A stretch of DNA of 64,000 bases from Comamonas sp. SCN 65-56 (GTDB taxonomy: Bacteria; Pseudomonadota; Gammaproteobacteria; Burkholderiales; Burkholderiaceae_C). The DNA lies in contig NZ_MEDS01000005.1 of NCBI RefSeq assembly GCF_001724135.1, positions 1 through 64,000 on the forward strand, written 5' to 3'. The notes below the pieces were generated by a model. It saw only the letters and a program-made list of their open reading frames with translations, searched no databases and had not been told where the DNA came from. Position numbers and translations under genes: made by a program. Positions 60,907-64,000 of this stretch are shown piece by piece. Position 1 is the first letter of the stretch; the number at the start of each line of letters is the position of its first letter.

Positions 60907-61827
60907 TCAGGCCGCAGGCAGGAAGCCGTCCACCGACAGGTAGCGTTCGCCGGTGTCGTAGTTCACGCCCAGCACGCGTGCACCGGCGGGCAGGTCGGGC
61001 AGTTTGTGGGCGATGGCGGCCAGCGCGGCGCCGGTGGAAATGCCCACGAGGATGCCTTCCTCGCGTGCGCAGCGGCGCGCCCATTCGCGTGCGTCTTCGT
61101 CGGCGATGGTGAGCACGCCGTCGATGGCGCTGGTATCGAGGTTCTTGGGGATGAAACCCGCGCCCAGGCCCTGGATGCCGTGCGGACCGGGTGGCCCGCC
61201 GCTGATGACGGGCGATTGGACGGGTTCGACCGCATACACCTTGAGCTGCGGCCAGAGAGGCTTGAGCACGCGTGCCAGCGCCGTGATGTGGCCGCCGGTG
61301 CCGACGCCGGTGATGATGGCGTCCAGCCCCTCGGGGAAGTCGGCCAGCACCTCCTGCGCGGTGGTGCGGGCGTGGGCATCGATGTTGGCGGGGTTGTCGA
61401 ACTGGTTGAGCATCACCGCGCCGGGCGTGGCCTCGGTCAGTTCCTTGGCGCGGGCGACGGCGCCGGTCGTGCCTTTTTCCTTGGGTGTGAGTACCAGTTC
61501 CGCACCATAGGCCTTGATCAGGCGGCGGCGCTCCACGCTCATGCTCTCCGGCATCACGACGATGAGTCGATAGCCCTTGACGGCCGCGACCATCGCCAGG
61601 CCCACGCCGGTGTTGCCGCTGGTGGGCTCGATGATGGTGCCGCCGGGTTTCAGGCTGCCCGCTTTTTCTGCCGCTTCGACCATGCCCAGGGCAATGCGGT
61701 CCTTGAGCGAGCCACCGGGGTTGGCGCGTTCGCATTTGAGCCAGATGTTGGCGGCGGCGCCGAACAGGCGGTGAATGCGTACATGCGGCGTGTTGCCAAT
61801 GGTCTGCAGGATGGTGTCGGCTTTCAT
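60907..61827 (-). CDS. cysK: Cysteine synthase CysK (O-acetylserine sulfhydrylase)
   Basis: 306 residues of PLP-dependent type II fold. PLP Lys in [14 protein letters not shown], substrate loop [16 protein letters not shown]-phosphate [31 protein letters not shown] is CysK-like. It makes cysteine from O-acetylserine and sulfide. Confidence 0.95.
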   Translation of the reverse strand: MKADTILQTIGNTPHVRIHRLFGAAANIWLKCERANPGGSLKDRIALGMVEAAEKAGSLKPGGTIIEPTSGNTGVGLAMVAAVKGYRLIVVMPESMSVERRRLIKAYGAELVLTPKEKGTTGAVARAKELTEATPGAVMLNQFDNPANIDAHARTTAQEVLADFPEGLDAIITGVGTGGHITALARVLKPLWPQLKVYAVEPVQSPVISGGPPGPHGIQGLGAGFIPKNLDTSAIDGVLTIADEDAREWARRCAREEGILVGISTGAALAAIAHKLPDLPAGARVLGVNYDTGERYLSVDGFLPAA

Positions 61828-61925
61828 CGGAGGGCTCCGGGGTTTCGAACGAGGAGGTTGGAGCGACGATTCTTGCAGAAGTGTCAGACGGATGCGCTAT
61901 ATCGATATGCTGTCGCCTGCAGGGA

Positions 61926-62642
61926 TCAGAAGCGCTCCCAGCCCTGCAGAAAGCGCCAGTGCCCCTCGGGCAGGCCGGCAAGTGCGATGCGGCCGATGCG
62001 CAGGCGCCGCAGGCCCGCGAGGCGCAGGCCGACGGCGGCGCACATGGCGCCCACCTGCGCCGGCGCGATGCCCTTGAGCGCAAAGCGCAGGTGCTGCTCG
62101 CTCTGGCGGCTGACCTTGATCGCAGGCAGGGCGCACCCATCGAGCGCCAGGCCGTGGCATAGCCGCTGCACTGCGGCATCGCTCACCATGCCCTTGACAT
62201 GGGCGATGCACTCATGCTCCAGCAGATCTTCGCGCAAGCGCCGTGCGATGCGCGCTTCCTGCGTGAAGACGACGAGACCGCTGGCCCCGGCGGGCAGCGG
62301 GGCGACACTTTGCTGGTGGCGCAGGTGTTTTTGCAGGATGCGCTGCGGCGGGCCGCCGACCTCGCTGGCGAAATGCGCGGGCAGCAGCAGCGCGGCGGCA
62401 TCCAGGCAGCCCGCGCCCTGGTGCAGCAGCAGCGTGGCGGGCGGGATGTCGATGGCGCGCGCGCCGGGCAGAAGGACTACCGATTGCGTGGCGCCGACAT
62501 GCGCACCGGGGGTCTCCACCGTCTGGCCATCGACCTGCACCCAGCCGCCTTCGATGTAACGCTCGGCCTCGCTGCGCGAGCAGGGCAACTCCTGCGCCAG
62601 CCGCTTGGCCAGGCGTTCGCCGCCGCCCTCGGCTTCAGTCAT
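61926..62642 (-). CDS. RNA pseudouridine synthase (RsuA/RluF type)
   Basis: 238 residues. ERLAKRLAQELPCSRSEAERYIEGGWVQVDG is the S4 domain; AGASGLVVFTQEARIARRL is the GxSGL catalytic segment, in which the Asp of the usual R-L-D motif is replaced by PAGASG. That missing Asp may make it inactive or a variant. The start at 62642 overlaps the preceding metallo-beta-lactamase gene by 8 bp. Confidence 0.8.
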   Translation of the reverse strand: MTEAEGGGERLAKRLAQELPCSRSEAERYIEGGWVQVDGQTVETPGAHVGATQSVVLLPGARAIDIPPATLLLHQGAGCLDAAALLLPAHFASEVGGPPQRILQKHLRHQQSVAPLPAGASGLVVFTQEARIARRLREDLLEHECIAHVKGMVSDAAVQRLCHGLALDGCALPAIKVSRQSEQHLRFALKGIAPAQVGAMCAAVGLRLAGLRRLRIGRIALAGLPEGHWRFLQGWERF

Positions 62643-64000
62643 TGCCGGGCTTGAGCGAGCGGATGCGCTCCACATGCGCCAGCAGCGAGCGCTGCGCCAA
62701 CGGCCACATGCGCGGCGGCACATCGTCGTAGGCCAGCTCCACCCATTGCTCGGGCGTGCCGTCGGGCAGCTGCTGCATCGCGGCCAGCACCTTGGCCTCG
62801 CGTGCCAGGCGGTGGGCCTTGAGGTGCGCAATCGCACCGCGCGCGTCACCGATCACGTAGCCGTGCGCCGGCAGGATGAAATCGACGCGCCACTTCTGGC
62901 ACAGCGCGTCGAGGCGGTCCAGCGCGTCCATGTAGTCGGCCATGTTGCCGTCGGGCGGATCGATCACCGTGGTGCTGCCGTTGAGGATATGGTCGCCCGA
63001 AAACAGCAGACCGTCCTCGCGCAGCAGCAGGCACACGTGGTTGGCCGCGTGGCCTGGGGTGTGGATGACTTCCAGGGTATGAGTGATTTCACCCTCTGGC
63101 GCTTTTCCAGCGAGCGTCAACAGCTCTTCATTTGATAGTTCACGGTCGGGCGTGAATTCGCTGTGCGGGCGTGCCGTGGGTAGCGAATGCAGACCCAGAA
63201 TCGGCGGTCGCGGCTTGCCCGATTGCTCGCAGCGTTGCTGCAAAGGGCGTGCGCCGGGGGAGTGGTCGGGGTGCGAATGCGTGCAGACGATCATGCGGAT
63301 GTCGCCGCCCGCCGCGCGCCACAGGCGCTCCTGGTGGCCGGGGTCCACCGGGCCGGGGTCGATCGCGATGTAGCCGGTGGCCGGGTCGCCCACCAGGTAG
63401 CTGTTGGTGCCCGGGCCGGTCATCGCGCCGGGGTTGGGCGCGGTGAGGCGCTGCACGTTCTTCAGCAGCGGCACGGCGTGATCGCTCTGCCAGTCCAGCG
63501 CATGCCGGATCTGGCCGTCGGGGCAGACCAGCGCCAGCTCGCCGAACTCCATCTCGTGCTCCATGTGGCGCGAGTCCCTGCCGCCCTTCAGGCCGGCGCG
63601 CGGGCAGCTCATCCACAGCGGTTTTTCATCGTGCAGGGCAGCCAGCAGCGCATCCACGCTGGCAAAGCGCTGCAGGCGCTCGAGCGTGCGGATGGTGGGG
63701 AAGATGATGAAGAAGCTGCCGGCGGCGTGGCGCGCCAGTGCGTCCGTGGGGCTGATCCATTCGGGCGCGAACTGCTCGGCGTTGTCGGGCACCGGGGTCT
63801 GGCCCGGCGGCATGCGCGCGACGAGAAAGGGCACGTCAAAGCGCTTGGGCAGGTCGCGGTCGGTGATCCAGTGCGCCAGCAGGAACATGCTGTCCGCCGC
63901 CAGGCGCAGCCCGCGCGCGGCGCATTGCGGGGCCAACGGTGTCTTGCGGTCCAGTGCGGCGATGTCGCCGGCATCGGCCCAGCGGCCGTCGGCGTGGCGC
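62635..64000 (-). CDS. NUDIX-linked metallo-beta-lactamase-fold hydrolase (5' end cut by window)
   Basis: At least 455 residues are visible, open to the window edge. The N-terminal part (LLAHWITDRDLPKRFDVPFLVARMPPGQ, APEWISPTDAL) looks like the end of a NUDIX domain; the rest is an MBL hydrolase with CTHSHPDHSPG (HxHxDH-type), VIHTPGHAANHVC and FSGDHILNGSTTVI. This NUDIX-MBL combination is common in Burkholderiales, with unknown substrate. Overlaps the pseudouridine synthase gene by 8 bp. Confidence 0.88.
   Translation of the reverse strand, partial: RHADGRWADAGDIAALDRKTPLAPQCAARGLRLAADSMFLLAHWITDRDLPKRFDVPFLVARMPPGQTPVPDNAEQFAPEWISPTDALARHAAGSFFIIFPTIRTLERLQRFASVDALLAALHDEKPLWMSCPRAGLKGGRDSRHMEHEMEFGELALVCPDGQIRHALDWQSDHAVPLLKNVQRLTAPNPGAMTGPGTNSYLVGDPATGYIAIDPGPVDPGHQERLWRAAGGDIRMIVCTHSHPDHSPGARPLQQRCEQSGKPRPPILGLHSLPTARPHSEFTPDRELSNEELLTLAGKAPEGEITHTLEVIHTPGHAANHVCLLLREDGLLFSGDHILNGSTTVIDPPDGNMADYMDALDRLDALCQKWRVDFILPAHGYVIGDARGAIAHLKAHRLAREAKVLAAMQQLPDGTPEQWVELAYDDVPPRMWPLAQRSLLAHVERIRSLKPGND

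Overview
The window is high-GC DNA from a beta-proteobacterium, most likely a member of the Comamonadaceae (Burkholderiales). The main reasons are a phenol hydroxylase / meta-cleavage cluster with the layout known from Comamonas testosteroni (divergent sigma-54 activator followed by a GntR repressor, then KLMNOP-Q-B), a PilS/PilR pair, a lysine/alanine-rich histone H1-like protein, and repeated short palindromes of a type I associate with this family. Genus and species cannot be fixed from the sequence.

Region 1 (1-5970) is accessory DNA. It holds a truncated inovirus-type rolling-circle Rep remnant, several small minus-strand genes, a higBA toxin-antitoxin operon whose antitoxin is fused to an ImmA/IrrE-type peptidase, a C4-like phage antisense RNA with a perfect terminator, and two decayed copies of one phage-like gene. 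One copy carries a 234 bp MITE with perfect ends and a 6 bp target duplication.

Region 2 (5975-10600) has chromosomal genes: ampG, an AraC regulator, an EamA exporter, an M48 peptidase and an FMN reductase.

Region 3 (10533-30679) is a complete-looking phenol degradation cluster. A GntR repressor (AphS-like) and a DmpR/AphR activator face phenol hydroxylase dmpKLMNOP, ferredoxin dmpQ and catechol 2,3-dioxygenase dmpB. A terminator-like hairpin separates these from the lower pathway (GlcG-like gene, then dmpC, D, E, F, G, H) and a five-gene branched-chain-amino-acid-type ABC transporter, probably for the aromatic substrate. The 4-oxalocrotonate tautomerase gene (dmpI) is absent. The dmpR-dmpK intergenic region holds a sigma-54 promoter and two facing copies of a 12 bp box.

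Region 4 (30683-46922) is housekeeping: a Zn-ribbon/nuclease-like protein, mpl, a thioredoxin-like protein, accB and accC, prmA, a zinc-ribbon protein, a PfkB kinase, the histone-like gene, an operon reading ccsA-like, PP0621-like, pilS, pilR, ampD, and then ffh. Between accB and accC the first eleven codons of accC occur two extra times, as overlapping leader ORFs chained to accC.

Region 5 (47066-54403) has a TRAP transporter whose binding-protein gene is frameshifted, a HypT-like LysR regulator, a DUF3025 gene, htpX, an amidase and the RNase P RNA gene.

Region 6 (54409-60497) is a type III-like restriction-modification island directly abutting rnpB. Two small genes and a MazEF-like toxin-antitoxin pair with its own promoter and operator lie between mod and res. 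The window ends with a YdhR-like gene, cysK, a pseudouridine synthase and a NUDIX/metallo-beta-lactamase protein cut by the window edge.
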